Shown: positions 1-14,015 of the stretch, piece by piece
Position numbering within the stretch: position 1 is the first letter of the stretch
How the letters are laid out: each line of letters opens with the position of its first letter
Source of the DNA: Mugil cephalus
Lineage: Eukaryota > Chordata > Actinopteri > Mugiliformes > Mugilidae
Direction of reading: 5' to 3'
Assembly: GCF_022458985.1 (NCBI RefSeq)
Contig: NC_061786.1
Coordinates: forward strand, 3,147,501 to 3,211,500
Length of the DNA stretch: 64,000 nt
Position numbers and translations under genes: made by a program
The notes under the pieces: model-generated
Told to the model about the DNA's origin: nothing
What the model saw: only the letters and a program-made list of their open reading frames with translations
The model's database searches: none

Positions 1-2785
1 TCAAGAAACTCTACAAAGTCCAGTTGCCTTTTCTAACACCTTTTGAATTAACCTGAAGTTGAGCATGGGTCGGTCATAATGCATCGGTCATAATGCCTGA
101 TCAATATATACTGACTGAGTTGTCTTTTCTTTATCAATTTGATGCTCTCTGACACCCTAGACTATATTTGTGAAAAAGCATAACTCTCTTCCAAACCTAT
201 AAATAGAGAACCACCTGTTGGATCTACAGACTGTTTTCTGTTTCATGATGAGGGCTATTGTTGTCTAATCAAGACACATTTGGACCTAAAAGCTTTCTGT
301 CTGGAGTGTATTTTTTTTTCAGCACCCCTGCTGAGTTTAGCCTTGCCAGTAAGAGTCTATTTCTACAATATGTACTTGTAACTGAACCATAGCTAAGTGT
401 GAAAATATCGTGCACAACATGCTGCTCTCATACTGTTTACAGACATCTGTGTTCTGAATTCTGTGCTGCACCAATATATATGTATATATATATATATATA
501 TGCAAAATCAAATATGTATCTGGACACAATCTGCAGAGTCCTCTCACATTTAAATTATCTGAGATGTGCTTGTAAGTGAAAATACACCGTACATGTTTCG
601 TGTTTGCATACCAATGATTTTTTCCCTTTCTCTCAACAGTGAAGTGAACTGTATTCTAACCAGCTCACTGCACATGGCAATGAACCCATAGGTCAACTGG
701 GGGGACTCTGTTAAAAAACCATTTGGCTATTAAAGTCTTGGGTCAGCACACAGAGCGGAGAGGTCCAGCAGTGTGTGTCAGAAGGCTCTCACAGTTCACG
801 GGGCCCAATCAGTGCTGTGATCAATGCAACAAACCAACACAGTACTCCATTCATCATCAGACTATGGTCGTTCTTTGTTTCATACAGTTAAAGCTGAAAT
901 AAGAGCCATTACTATTTTAAGGAATATCAGAATGCTTGCTATCACTCATAATTTGAACATTCCTTCTGAATGTGTCTCCAGGTGAAAATGGTGAGAAAAC
1001 AGCATTAACGCATTGAAAATGATGATATCATAATAAATAATGCGGAATTCAGCACTTACCATGATAAAAGCAAAGAAAAACAGACATAGAATAAAGGGTG
1101 AAAACAAAGGGAGGATGTCAAATTCCATTTAGAGAGAGGATAGATTTTCCAATTTGGATTTGCTAAAATGTCTGGAAAAGATGACTGTTATTTGTCATCT
1201 TGAATGTGTTACACAGAAGGAATCATAATGAAACAGAACAGGATCCTGAGGTACTCAAACTCCTGACAGCTGCTATGGTATTTAATTCACAGAGAATATT
1301 TTACGCTAATAGTTATTTTGTAATAACATGGCCAGGCCTGATGCTGCTTTGTCGGAAATGACGGGTGCACAAAGAAAAAAATCAGTTTGTGTAGTGTTTT
1401 ATGTCCTTCAATTCAGACTTAGTTTTAACACAAACAGGTCTCCACAGCACATTCCCAAAGCTCTGTCTTCAAACGATGACCCATGAAGTTTTCCGTTCCC
1501 TCTCCTCTCATTTTAGCACCTGAAATGCATCCAGTTCCACGGACAACTTCAGCTGGGCAGAGGAGCACAAAATCACAGCTACAAAAAAAATCCTGTGAAA
1601 CATGCTGACTTTTTTAGTCCATGTAAATCTTACTAAAATTACATTCAGTTTTTTTCTCTCTGTGTCTCTTTTGATCAGTTTCTCCATCCAGAAACTTTGA
1701 ATGTTTTAACGTCTTTTCATCTCTATATGTTTAGTTCTAGTTGTTTGAGTTGTCAGTCAGGGGTAGGCAGTGGTTAAGAAGAGCTGCTATGAGCTCATGC
1801 AGAATGTCACAGCTTTGGCATTTGAAATGCAGGTTGTATTCATAATGTGGCAGAGGTTCGCAGCAAAACCTTTTGACAACTGCATCAGTTTATTCAGTGG
1901 ACAGGGCACACTTAAAAATACAGCTGAAGACTTGTATGGCAACTGACACATCACATGGACACACAGCATTGTGATCATCTCAAACCGTCACAGCCTGGAT
2001 TTGATCCTTTTCAGAAATATTAAGCGTCTGACACATGGATTGTGTCATTGGGTCTTGCTAAGTGTGAGGAGTACATTAGCACAAATGAACAAGTGTCAAC
2101 CACAGCTGGAATGGAAGCACTTTCAATGACTACATCGCTCCCCGTTTAAATGTTCCTGCCCGGCTATTCTCTAAACACCACTTGGACTCTTTTATTCATC
2201 TTATTTTACCATCACTTCGCTGCCAACCAGTAACCACTATTACCCGCAGAACCATACCGACAAAGGCGAAGTGTAGTCTGCAGGCCTGTTAGTCCTCTTG
2301 AATGGCTGGAATGATGGTGGTAATTATCCTGTCATGGCACAACAATTAAACACATGCGTTTAGAGCCAGCCCAAATCCTGAAAGAGATTCCTCAAATGAT
2401 AGGCTCACTTCCTAGCCTTGTCCAGCATATTATCTCCTTTTTGGTGTGGGCGTGATCTGCTGAAATAAGGGGAACATGAATTTGCATATGGCTATGAAGT
2501 GGCACTGTAAGAGCTAATCTTTGTCGTTATAATTCTGAACACTAGGTAATGGAAGGATTATGTACAGCATGTACATGTATGTATCATCCCTCAATATAAG
2601 GCTAAACCTTAAAATCTTGTAATTTAATTTGATCGTGAAGCATGGTATTTACACATGCTGTGTTCTTACATTGATAAGCCACAACATTAAATCTAATCTA
2701 ATATGTTTTTAGCCATCTGCCGGCAATATCCATACATACAGTATTTCATTCCAAAACTGATATGGCAAAAAAATTAGTCTGGTCA
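1..2785. other. gene-poor flank, no gene recognised
   Basis: No open frame here resembles a known protein, and I saw no set of splice sites joining short frames into one. The only ordered element is a short TA-rich tract near 473-500. The short open frames are scattered over both strands and look like chance. Confidence 0.6.
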
Positions 2786-2789
2786 TGTA

Positions 2790-3170
2790 CATGATATATG
2801 CTGCCACCGTCATGCTTTACTGTAAAGACAGTTTTAAGAGGTGCCTGGTTTTAGAAGTACTTTTTTTCAGGAGTACTGGTGGGAGTTCTGCCAAAGCCAT
2901 TTTGTCTCATTAGACAAGATTTTTTTTTAACTAAATGCTACTCTGAGCACGATATGTGCTATGCCTATTAATCACAGTTCTGTTGTCCAGCCACATAAAG
3001 CCCCCTTAGATGGAAGCTGAGATGGGGAAATGTTCTTATAATTTTCTTATCTCCATGAGTATGAAGCTCTGTTGGACTGACTCTATTGGGTTTCTGGTCA
3101 CTTCCTTGGTTACTAAGGTAAATCTAGGAAGAGTCCTGGTTGTTTCAAAATTTTAGAAAAGGTAGGTTAA
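2790..3170 (-). mobile_element. Tc1/mariner-like transposon fossil
   Basis: Read on the minus strand, this stretch carries scraps of a Tc1-type transposase. Near 2798-2825 the plus strand reads as the complement of the usual 'V-K-H-G-G' block. Near 3122-3145 it holds the 'ctaggaagagtcctggt' block common in fish Tc1 elements. Stops and indels break the frame throughout and I see no intact inverted repeats, so it is a dead partial copy. The match is to my memory of fish Tc1 consensus sequences. Confidence 0.7.
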
Positions 3171-5553
3171 AGGTTGCACACTGTAGGGCACCAATTCTGT
3201 AAAAATTTAATAGTGAAAACTTTTCGAGCCACCTCTCTTCATCAGGTCATACAGAACAATGAGAGATGCCATCTTTAAATAAGTAAGTGGTCACGTGATC
3301 CCACAACCGATTCCACTTCCATATTAACACAAAAGATGGCAACTTACACTAACCTAATGGCACTATTAATGCATATGTCTCGTAAGTGTGGAGATGTAAG
3401 TGGCACCAAAAAATACATCGCATTATACAGTATATACATAGACACACTTAAACACGCTTAAAGCAGTCTGAATGCAAGCACATCAGGTTAGACCATCATA
3501 TACCGTAGCATCAAACAAGCTCGAATGCGTAGCCAGGGAACCGCATAATGTTTCAAATTTCTTCCCTTTCACAATTACTGAGGATACTGTGTTCACTCAG
3601 AGAGCTCAGAAAGCTTTAAAATGCTGCAATTTTATCACAGGGTTCCTGGAGTTCATGGCTTGTGCAGTGTGGTGCTCATGCAATGTGAATTGGGGTAACT
3701 CTCAAAGGTATGTGCTTCTCTCCAATTCAACCGTGTCCAAGCAATTTTATTTACCACGAGTGGACTCAAGTGCTTGATGCATTACATAAAAAGATAACAG
3801 AGGCAAACGGGGTGCATCTCATATTTCTTTTCCAGTTTTTTTAATCCAAATATATTTGCAAAAACTCAAAACCATAAAATGTTGTTTGAGTATTTGAGTC
3901 TATTCAGGCAACAGCACAAGAATGCTTGCAAAAATCCTTAGTGATCATGATTTATTTATTTATTTTTTTGCTGCTCCGCAGGGATATTTCCATCTTGTGC
4001 ATATAGCAAAAGACTATACTACAGCTGGAAAAAACAAAACAAAACAAAAAAAAACATTCAAACAGCAGAGTGCAAGAGACGGACACATTTGTTCTCTAAT
4101 TGTAAATGCTACAAAATTAAAAAGTCAAAATAAGGACTGTATTAGTAAAGATAAAAAAAAAAAAAAATGTTGATTAAAGCCTCCACTCAAGATGCAGCAA
4201 GTGGATAAGATTCAACAGGTAATGTGTCCAGTCAACTGAATGTTAATTGGAGTCACTAATGGAGATAAAGCTTATTTTTGTGCGTTTGTTTCTGGCAGAC
4301 ATGAGCTGAAAGTCCCTGCAGACATTCATTCTGTACAGATCAGGTGGATTTCTACAGACTTGCTATAGGGTGCCAGTTAAAATCGTTTCTGCCCTGAAGC
4401 GAGAACGCATTGTGTTGGCATCAGTGAGCCTCGTTCGGTAAGCAGGTGGTGCAGTTCTATCAGGCTATTTAGTCATTAGTCATCAGCATTTGTCACACCA
4501 CTTGAGATGCATGGAGCCTCTGAGCTTTTTGCTTATATGGCGAAGGAAGTCGGGCATCATCATGTTCCACACTAATCAAAACCTGGTAGCTTTGATGCAC
4601 GGATCACGCTAAATGCCAGCCTGATATGGAGAATTAATTATTTATTGCTTCACAGAGAAAATAATGAATGATGATGATGTTGTTTCAGTCACTTCAAGAG
4701 ACATAATGATGTGCAGAGGCAGCTTGATTATGGCACTTTTAAAGGAAGAACAGAGCTCTTCACTCATTCATGTGGAGAAACATTGATTAAGTTAAGTGTG
4801 AGGATCACCTTTCATGTTGTCTGTGAAGAATCTCCAAAATCCAGATCATGGTATAGCTACAGAAAAGCTGAATCTGAAGCACGGCAGCTGCTTATTACCG
4901 AAACATCTTACTTTGTTTTAGAATAAACGTTTCCAGTTCTCTCACACTGTTTCATTTCTCAGCTTTCAACTTTGGTGAACTTCATTTGAACAGCCTAAAA
5001 GCTGTGGGCACATGGCCGATTTGCTTACCAAAATAACCTCAGTAATTATACCGAAACAGGAATTTTGTGCAAGATTGTGGGAGGCAGATTTTTCAAGTAT
5101 ATTTGAGCATCATCTGCCAAGAACACAGTCCTCACAGGACAAGAACATGCCAACTGAGATCATGATGGGTGATGAATAGAGAGACAATCTGATCTGATGT
5201 TGTTGAAATGGCATAACTGACTAATGGCGCCATGGCGTTTTCAACTCATACACGTTTATATGTGGAAAAAGTATCCTAAATGACTGATTCTTATTGGGGA
5301 TTTTTGTTTTATTGTGCTGTGGCAGTGTGCTAAATTACATATATAATAACATTATATAAGGTAAAGAGAGCAATGTGTCCTCCTTTTGAAGACAAAGTAA
5401 TCCTGCCTGCTTGTCACATCTGTTGCTGCTTTATTTGCATAGCCCATATACTGTCAGTGTTGACAATAACTGTAGTCAACTGAAGCCATTAGTTCCACAG
5501 TTTAGGCTACATTGACAGGAAAAGCTAAGTTGGAGTTGCTCACACAGCACTGT
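3171..5553. other. intergenic, no gene recognised
   Basis: The longest open frame (3472-3777, 101 codons) has no domain, signal or splice context I can recognise. The stretch 3178-3290 (a motif like 'gatgaagagaggtggctcg' on the minus strand) resembles the tail of a dispersed fish repeat, but I cannot name the family. Confidence 0.5.
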
Positions 5554-5856
5554 TCAGCCACAACATTAAAACTGCTGACAGGAGAAGTAAATAACATAGC
5601 AATGACTCCTTAATAGCAGTAGCCCTCCCCAGCAGGATGCAGCCTGACACAGACACACACACAAAAACTTAACATTGAGCATTTGTGGGATACTCTAGGA
5701 CAAGTCTGATCCACAGAGGCCCCTCCCTTCAACCCATAGGACAAAACCCCCTACTCTGGTGTCTGGCAGAAGGCCCATGTCCACTCTCTGGTGAGCACTT
5801 TTAGAGACACAAGGGAGACCTACATAATATTAGGAAGTCATAATGTTATGCCTGAT
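5554..5856 (+). mobile_element. internally deleted Tc1/mariner-like element, copy A
   Basis: The left end reads 'tcagccacaacattaaaac' and the right end 'gtcataatgttatgcctga', an imperfect terminal inverted pair. Between them are the remains of a transposase C-terminal region: 'attgagcatttgtgggatac' (I-E-H-L-W-D) near 5676, then a stretch near 5715-5760 shared with three other copies in this window. At about 300 bp it is far shorter than an autonomous element and has no usable frame. Confidence 0.72.
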
Positions 5857-8800
5857 CTGCATCTACCAGGATGTATTGCACATAATTAACCTGCACAGCT
5901 TGTGGAGCATCAAAGCAGGTTTGCTGGGCAGATCTGTGTACCAAAAGTAACGGTAAACAGAAAAACACAACATGCGGAGGACAAGATGTCATGCAAATAG
6001 CTTAAACGTTTTGTGAAAACTGTTTGTTGAGCATTGTCCGGTACCACCACCCTAGACTGTAGACTTTGCTGGCCTAACATACAAAATAACGTACAAAATA
6101 ACATTGCTTGCTCAGTTGTCCCGTGCCCTTTCTGTCCTTCTGGCCTTGTCTTTTCTCTTTTGTCTTTATCTTTGGGATCTTGAGGAAGTGCTCTAGCACA
6201 CACTTTTTTATGCATTGTGAGGCAAACTGACACCCAGCAAACTGTGTCCCAGATAATAAAAACTGTTGTTGCTGTTGTCCTTAACGGTTAAACAGAGATG
6301 AGGTAACCTCTGCAAACTGGTGTCATAACAGAGGGGGATAAGCAGTGCATTAATGTTGCAGCCGTCTGCCATTATCATTGTACATGAAAAGGTCACTGGG
6401 ACATCCACGGGGACCGATCAGCAGTACCTTCTGAAATATGTATGTATGGAGACAGGCTATAAAGGTAATCAGGTGCATTATAACACGTTATGATTGTAGA
6501 CGTGTATTGCTGCAACATGACCAGAAGGTGACTTTCACGTCTATGCAGTGACCAGCATCACTAGTAGTGTCTCAGGAACAATGGCTGCTCCAAGATGAAA
6601 CCCTGTAAAAGGTGGTTTCAGAAATGCTGCAGACTTAGTATAATATTCTACTCATCACCTTCCTAAAATAAGTCATTATTTTGTTGGAAGTCGGTCTTTA
6701 AAGACATGCTACATTATGCTCCAGCAAAGATCTGCAGGGTCGATCTAATCATTTGTCTGGGCTTTATGCAGCGACGGGCAGAAGAGTAACAGCGACATAA
6801 TCATGTAACGTAGAGTTGATTTGGGAAGTGAGATTGGGTGGAGGACTATCCAATTGAGTACAAGTGTTTTTATTTAATCTCTATATCAGAACACGTCCCA
6901 TAACGAAGTGTTACCAGACACTTATACAGTCATTTTGACTGGTGATAGTCTGTCTTTGTAGTCAGTGCTCTTGACCTTTATACGTGGCAGCACAAAATTG
7001 CAAAATGAATCTTTTTTTCATATGATAGAAAGAAAAGAGCTGACAAGAGATAAACACTAACAACAATCAATATCCTCCAGAGCTGTGACTCTTTGACATC
7101 CAGCTTTCTTTGGGGGACAGGCTATTGTTGTTTGTTGACTGTGCTTCAGCTCAGGGACATGGGGACCCCCGGCACACGCAGCACGTCTCTGAAGTTAATC
7201 CTCAAGCCGTTTATCAATTTGCTGCCAGTGTGGGTGTTAGCTACAAGAGGCTGCTCAGTAAATACTGGAACATAAAGAGGCTCAGGAATGAGAGGAGGAC
7301 AGACACAAAGTAACTTTGAGCGTTGAATAATGAGAGCGGATTGGGACAAAGGATTTTCCTAATGATGCAGAGCAGCAAATGCACATTGATTCCAGCCATT
7401 GATTCCATAATCACAGTATACGGTTTCCCATGCAGTGGAGAGGTTGGGGCAATCACGGCAAAGCACTGCAGTCATTAAACTTTTAAACTGTTTTCCTTGC
7501 AAAAGTGTATATTGCTTCATCTTCAAGATGTTCAACACTTGTTTTTTGACTTTTTAGTTTGCTATAATGATGTTGTGGAAATACGCTCCCAAAACACATT
7601 ATATTTCATGAGATGCTTCAAATGAATCTACTAATACTGTGTGTGCACAAAACCAAAACTTTTCAGTTTTAAAATGGAGCTTTTATGATATTTATAGGAT
7701 GGCTGACTGAAGGAGATATAGGGGCCTCAATGATTTGATGATACATACAGTATAACGTGATGTATATGATCCATATATAAAGAATTAACCATCAAGGATT
7801 CATTTAAACTGCAGACACGAAAGCATACCCACAGTTAATTCAGTGGGGTAGTTTATTTGGCAAATGAGTTGCTTTAAAATAATAATCAACACCATCTACC
7901 ACAGAACATGAGCTCTTTATCTTTTAAGGGTTAAGGGTGCACTCACTGGCTTCTCTTACCCTCGGCAATTTGGGCTCTTTTCCATCTTTTTGCTTCTTTA
8001 AAGGAGCTATTATTAACTTCTGCAGAGGTGAAGCACTTTTTCAAGTTCCCAGAGATTAATGAAAAGGTAGTCAGCGTGTGAATAATTTAGCTCTGTCCTC
8101 TTCATTCATTGCTGAACTCAATTTGGACACACACCCACTTAACCCCACAGTTTCCCACCACTTCAGCGGAAATCTCTTCCTGAATTTGTGGGCAGTGGTG
8201 AGGTTTTTTTTTTTAATTAAATGATTGTATACTTTGCAGGAGCTGTGTGTCATGTCTGCCGCAGGATGAATGAATTATTAATGAGTAATAACAGAAATAT
8301 ATGAAAACGTTAGAAGGCTAAAAAAAGTTGAATTACCAGGCCTCAGCAGTTCAGCTAAAACGCTGAGGAAACCATCATTTGACATTTGCCTGTAAGAATT
8401 CGGTTTCACACCATTACTTCATAGGATTTATAAAACTGCTCAGACTGGCGTTATTGAAATATTTGAATGCAACTTCAGATTTTTCTTTTGCTCTCAATGT
8501 ATTTCTCACTTAAAAAGTGAACTTTAGTAGTGCACTTCAGGTTAACGTTGTTGGCCTAATGTGAAAGTTTACAGTACAGTCATCAGTTTCTGCAGAAGTG
8601 CAACGTGTGTTATTTTGTAGTAGCTAGGTTGATGAAAGCAAATCATCTTATCAGGCCAGTGTCTCAGTAGTTAGTATTCCAATGACAAACTCTTCTTTCT
8701 TAGTTTAATTTCTTTTTTCCCCACATCATGTACAAATGTAAAGTTGCTATAACAACAGCTCCTTTAGGTTTTTGAGGTGTCTCAGCAGTCTTGCTCTATT

Positions 8801-10428
8801 TTATTTGAAAACGATCCTTTGCATTTTCATTTGAAGTCAAAATGGACACATGATTTGACATGTCAAAACAGACAGCATGGTTTCCAGATGTGTGCTGTTC
8901 CCACAAAATAAGTTGGGAGCACTGAAATGTGCTTAAAGCTCAACACCGGCTTGAATAAATAAACTCTACATGCACCTTCTTCTCCCTGCTGTAACATGTT
9001 TGATCAGCGTATACTATTAATTATTATCAGACATATAGTAAAAGAATATAATAAATGTAAGAACGTTACAGAAGAACACAGGGCCTCATTCTCTCTCCCT
9101 TTCCTCTTCCACTGGAATGAGGCCATGCTAATATAAAATGAGACTACAAAGCTGGTGTATCTCAGTTTCTTACCAGTGACTTTTTGTTTTGGGTGTTTCT
9201 CCCCAGGCGTTCAGAGTGCTGTAAACGCAGCTATGCGCATATGGCCACTAGCACACTGTGGACTAACATATTCCAAACCTTCCCTGAAGGAAAAAATGTT
9301 GCATGCTCACAGCAGCTCTGCATCCATGACATTTTTAAAGAGCAGTTTGGATGAAATGGATGTGAATAGGAAGCTAGCTCAACCATGTGACTGTGTTTCC
9401 CTCATGCCCTCGACGATATTTAGAGAGGTGCACCGTCAGAACAGCTGAGCTATGAACCCATCATCTCCAGCTCTCGAGAACCACAAAGTTGTGTTTCTTG
9501 TGTTTGTTATGGCTGAGGGAGTACTAATTGCTTTTGGTATGATTAACACATGCACAGAGTCGATCATAAATCCCTAGCTGCTACATTTATCTGAGTATCA
9601 TCAGCCAGAGGAGTTCATAATACTGCAGGAAAACAAAAGGTTAGAGAACACATCTAATGCTGTGCCTGCTATGAAGAAAGTACAGAAGTGACCAGTGGCA
9701 AATAAGAAAAGCTTTTAGGGAATACTAAAGAAATAGAAGTATTCAGTCTTCAAAGAGATGCTACATTCAAACGGCAAAAGGAAAAACACATTATTTCCAT
9801 TATTGGCATCTTTCATGTTTTTCCTATTTGACACTTTTTGAGATACCGGTCTTACATAAATATAAAAAGGCAGGAAGCATTTTTTGCTTGGTGGTTGAAC
9901 ATTGCTTTGATCTCAAGTCTGCCCCTTGTAAAAAATGTAGAAAATGTAGTCCAAGATCAAATATACTAAAAGCATGGGTAGCACACATACAGGGACCATG
10001 CAAAGTAGTGGTCTTCAGAGGGTTCAGTGTTCACCAAATGTTAATATACATGATGATATATTATTAGCAGTATTTGGTCATAAATAAAGGACAGACAAAT
10101 GACTGACCTGGTTTGGTCATAAATGTTTAAATGTGGGATCACCATTGCTTCTAGCATTTCAAGAGTTCTTGAGGTATTTTATCTAACGTGACATCCACCC
10201 ATACAACCATACTCCATGACATCATTTTTTGAGTTATTTCAGTCTGGGCTAAAGTAATAAACTAAATAATAGAGTTATCTAGGTACATCGTTTTTTTTAT
10301 TATTATTTTTTGTTTTGTTTTGTTTTGGGTTTTTTTGGACAGTTTTACTGGTAGAAGTTCAGATATTTCACTGAATAAGTGAAAAATCTGGTCTGTGGCA
10401 CTAGAATAAAGGTCAGGGAATCACAGTG
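5857..10428. other. intergenic, no gene recognised
   Basis: Several overlapping short frames occur around 7093-7456 and 9155-9448. None has a recognisable motif or coherent splice structure, and frames on opposite strands overlap. I treat the stretch as noncoding. Confidence 0.55.
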
Positions 10429-10700
10429 GTCACATCCTGTGGTCACTGACCAACTAACTCCCAGACTGGCATCCCTATCCATAAATCCACGCACAAACAC
10501 TTTAGGAACGATTCAAAAAACATGTAGAACAGCACAATATGTTCACCTAGCCTCTAAATTCACTAGATCCCAAACTGATCAAGTATCTGTGGGTTGATCC
10601 ACAGAGGCCCATCCCCTCAAAGACCCCCACTAACAACACTCTGTTGCCAGAGACCACAGGACACCTTCAGAAGACCCACGTCCATTATCTGATGAGTCAC
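10429..10700 (+). mobile_element. Tc1/mariner-like fragment, copy B
   Basis: The stretch around 10575-10690 ('tgatccacagaggcccatcc' and following) matches copy A and copy D base for base over long runs. It includes a remnant of the transposase end ('agaccacaggacaccttcag'). No clear terminal repeats remain, so this is a truncated relic of the same family. Confidence 0.68.
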
Positions 10701-13182
10701 GACACCATAAGAAAAACACACAAAAACACATATAAATACACTCTATAAACCTTGATCAGTAGCACACCACCAGCAGTGCAATAAAGTACAGTATTTATTT
10801 TAATTCTGGAAACATGTATTAGTATTTTAAATTATATGCTCAGTAATAAATAGGGAAAATTATTTTACTTTTGTAAATTATAATTATTATCATTTTAAAT
10901 ACATTGAACTGTTCATTAACTCAGTAATAATAAACCTACTTTTACTTAAGTGTGATGTTCATTAGTGCCTCTTCTTTTCATTAAATAATTTAAATTGTGA
11001 TATTATTACTTTTAATTATGTAAAAGATGCAGAGTACCCTCACCATTACAAAAAATGCTCAGTTATTTCAACGTCTTTATTCTTTTGTCAGATGTTGGAT
11101 TGCTAGTCTTTAATATGTCTGCCAAACTGCCAGTTACTCAAGTGCTCTTAGTGGCTGGTTGGAGCCCTGCCACCAAGCTTGTAATGTGTATGTTATGTTT
11201 GCAGCAGATTATAACCTTACACATAGATCATTACATTCTATTCACAACACACCACACAGAACAACCTCTTCACCTCCCGGCTGCACTGGCCTTTGCAGAG
11301 AGAATATGCATTATCGACCATGAAGTGCTTTGCAAGACTGAAAAAAAAACACACACACACAAAGACTCTCCAGCATCAGCACTAGGAAACACATTCTCTG
11401 AAAGAGGCGAGCTGCCCTAAAAACTAGACGGAGCCACCAGCTGTGAGCCAAGGTGGGGGTCAGTGAAGAGCATAAAGCAATCATTGAGTGGCCAAGGCTG
11501 AGTGCTCTCTCCGCATCAGGCAGTCAGACTGAAAAGAAATATGAATGCCTTAAAGGTCAACCATCCTGTTGCTTTTACAGGTTCATTCGAAAGATCAGTG
11601 ATACAGCTGTCTGCAAGGATCCTTGAACCTAAAGCGAGGAAGTGTTTTTGCTCCCTGGCTTCCTGACAGAGTGCTGTTCCCTCCTTTCAACCAACGCTGA
11701 GCGAACTGACACTGAACTAGACGGAGCCACTCGGTAATGAGTGATAATAAATTCTGCATGCACTGAAAGTGAGACATTTCTGTTAAACCGTGCTTTTCGC
11801 TTCAAATAACACGAAATAATTAATAGATTTAAATAAAAGGTTGGGCTGTTTGTGCGTCCCTGAAAGGTAGAAATACATTAGCGGTCTGAGTCACACCACA
11901 TGTAATCCATCATTAGTGAGACTCCTTTTATCAAGTACAGCTGTTGTCCCCAGTGGAACCAGTGTGATAGAGGCTTTTGGCACCGGATACATAACCTCTT
12001 AATTTTGAGTGACAGAAAATAGAAATCAAGAGCCTGAACTACAAAATGAAAAATAAATAAAAACAATCTTATTTTGAGTTACAGAGCCAGCATTTTTGCA
12101 GTCATTTTTTAAAATCTGTTTTTATCCCCAAAAGGCAATACTTTGCACACTTAGTAAGCTTTTAAATGTGCCTTGTTGAGTTCCTTCTTTGCATCTTATT
12201 CAAGGAGATTAAGCCCACAGCCGAACATGGTGACATTTAATACTCCTCCCCTTAGCGCCTAGCCAACACATGCCAAATAAAGCAACAAGATGGTGGCTAA
12301 CTGTAGGTTAGAAGAGGACTGTAAGCAAGAAAACACTTATGTAAACAGTGCAGGATTTAATTCATATTTCAGGTCGTCATAAACACCTGGAAATGCATTT
12401 ATTTAGAGCAAGGGAATGAGGAATTTATACAAAAGATATGAATTACCATTTTTCTAGGAAGGTAACTTCTGTTCCTATTTTGCTGTGTTTTAGTTGTAGA
12501 TGTGGCAGTCTCTTTTCACCTCTATAACTGAGAGGTCAGTGATGCAGCAGTGAAAGCTAGCTACCTTACTGCTTGCAAAGTAGCATTAGCATCGAAGCAA
12601 CATTGTGATGTTTGTGAAAGAATGCATGCTGAAGACTGGTGAAAAACATCAACCTGCCTAAAGATGGGTCATGCCATGGAGGTGGTTGCCTGACTTGGTT
12701 GTCTGAGACAAAGGTAAGAGCGTATGTGTATAACTTAACTTTCTTCCTTAATAGAGCGTATGCATCACACCCCCTGAGTCGCAAAAACATGGTGAAAGGT
12801 GTCAGTAAATACAGAAAGACTGGGACAAATGTGGATTATCAGATCAAATTAAGGACAATTGGACTTGATGATGCATACAAAGTATGGATCATCGTATGGA
12901 TTTGAAAAAGTGGATTAGCCTCAGTTTCAGTTAGTTTTAGATCATTTCAGTTATGATAAATGGAGCTAAATAAAAGAACGAGGAGCTTTACTGAGGTAAT
13001 GTAGCCATACAATACTGTAGCGTCCAACCAGACGTTAAAAGAATGATGAGGAGTGATCACAAATATTCATTTTTTTATTTCATTGTTATTTATTGTAGGA
13101 CTGAAACAGTTATTGTCGGCCGTAACTATGCCAAGACAACAACATCTACAAACTTATCTGACAGCCCTCCAGAATGTAACTT

Positions 13183-13188
<6 letters not shown>
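10701..13188. other. intergenic, no gene recognised
   Basis: The base composition is ordinary to AT-rich. The longest frame (11055-11420, 121 codons) is cysteine- and histidine-containing but matches no family I know and ends in low-complexity sequence. I see nothing else here. Confidence 0.55.

Positions 13189-13216
<28 letters not shown>
13189..13216 (+). repeat. poly(A) tract
   Basis: An uninterrupted run of about 28 A. It could be the tail of an old retroposed copy, but no identifiable retroposon body precedes it. Confidence 0.85.
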
Positions 13217-13340
13217 CAGCATAAATGAATATTGCCTGACACTAAATGTGAACCACAACACCAGGTTCCCAGTTGTTTCTTTGTAATACAGCTATCCATT
13301 TACTTATCTTTTCTTTGACAAATATCTGTAAAAATATATC

Positions 13341-13385
13341 TCTGTACCAACAGATTTGACTGCTTTTCAAATCTGTTGATACAGA
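13341..13385 (+). repeat. imperfect inverted repeat, 19-nt arms
   Basis: The left arm (13341-13359) and right arm (13367-13385) are reverse complements with one mismatch, around a 7-nt loop. See the matching finding. No function is known. Confidence 0.8.
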
Positions 13386-13659
13386 CAATCACACAACAGG
13401 TCTTCACCTTTTTTTTAATTCACTTTACAAACGGTAAACAGACGCTATTAAAGTCCATGATTCAAACTAATGCTGCTAATCTCCATGCTCATCTGTCACT
13501 TTTTTTGCCATTCATTGCTGTAACCACGGAGACTGTGTGTTGAGTCAGTTCAGGTGGTCAGGGTTATTACACAGACAACGAAATGCATGCAAATTTAAAA
13601 TAATACCAATATCTTGATGTGCTGTTTTTATCCCAACGTGAAATGCTATTATTGCACTT

Positions 13660-14015
13660 TCAGATACCTGTCACTGAATGTTTTGTGCCCTTGCTGATCC
13701 ACTGTGATCTGTAAGTTGGTATATTTAAATGATAAACTGAGGCACAATGCTGTCAAAAGTGCAATTATTTTTCTTTTTCAGGTTGCTTATAAATGTTTTG
13801 TAATAAAGGATAGTAAATTTACATTTAATCTAAACATTTTCATGATAAACTTTGACTTTTTTCCACTAAGACAAAGGGAAAAATTTCCATCCAAGTTTCT
13901 GTCATTCATAGATTATTTTGCTATTGTCTTACTGGCCCGTCCATATTGACATCAAATTGGGCTGCATGTGGCCCCAGAACTAAAATTAGTTTGACACCTC
14001 TAATTTAAGGGTTCA
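13660..14015. mobile_element. fossil DNA transposon, probably hAT-like
   Basis: The right part (13939-14002) carries the wording 'attgggctgcatgtggcccc' followed by 'agtttgacacctctaat'. This resembles the terminal region of a dispersed vertebrate element whose ends read 'caggggtgtcaaact'. The upstream part (13690-13930) also looks like that repeat by memory. I found no intact second terminus or target duplication, so the class is tentative. Confidence 0.45.

Noticed and set aside
3472..3777. 101-codon plus frame
   Set aside because: No motif, no start context or splice partners, in gene-poor repeat-bearing DNA.
11055..11420. 121-codon plus frame
   Set aside because: Longest frame of the left flank, but no domain; its end runs through a low-complexity A and CA tract, and AT-rich flanks lack gene structure.
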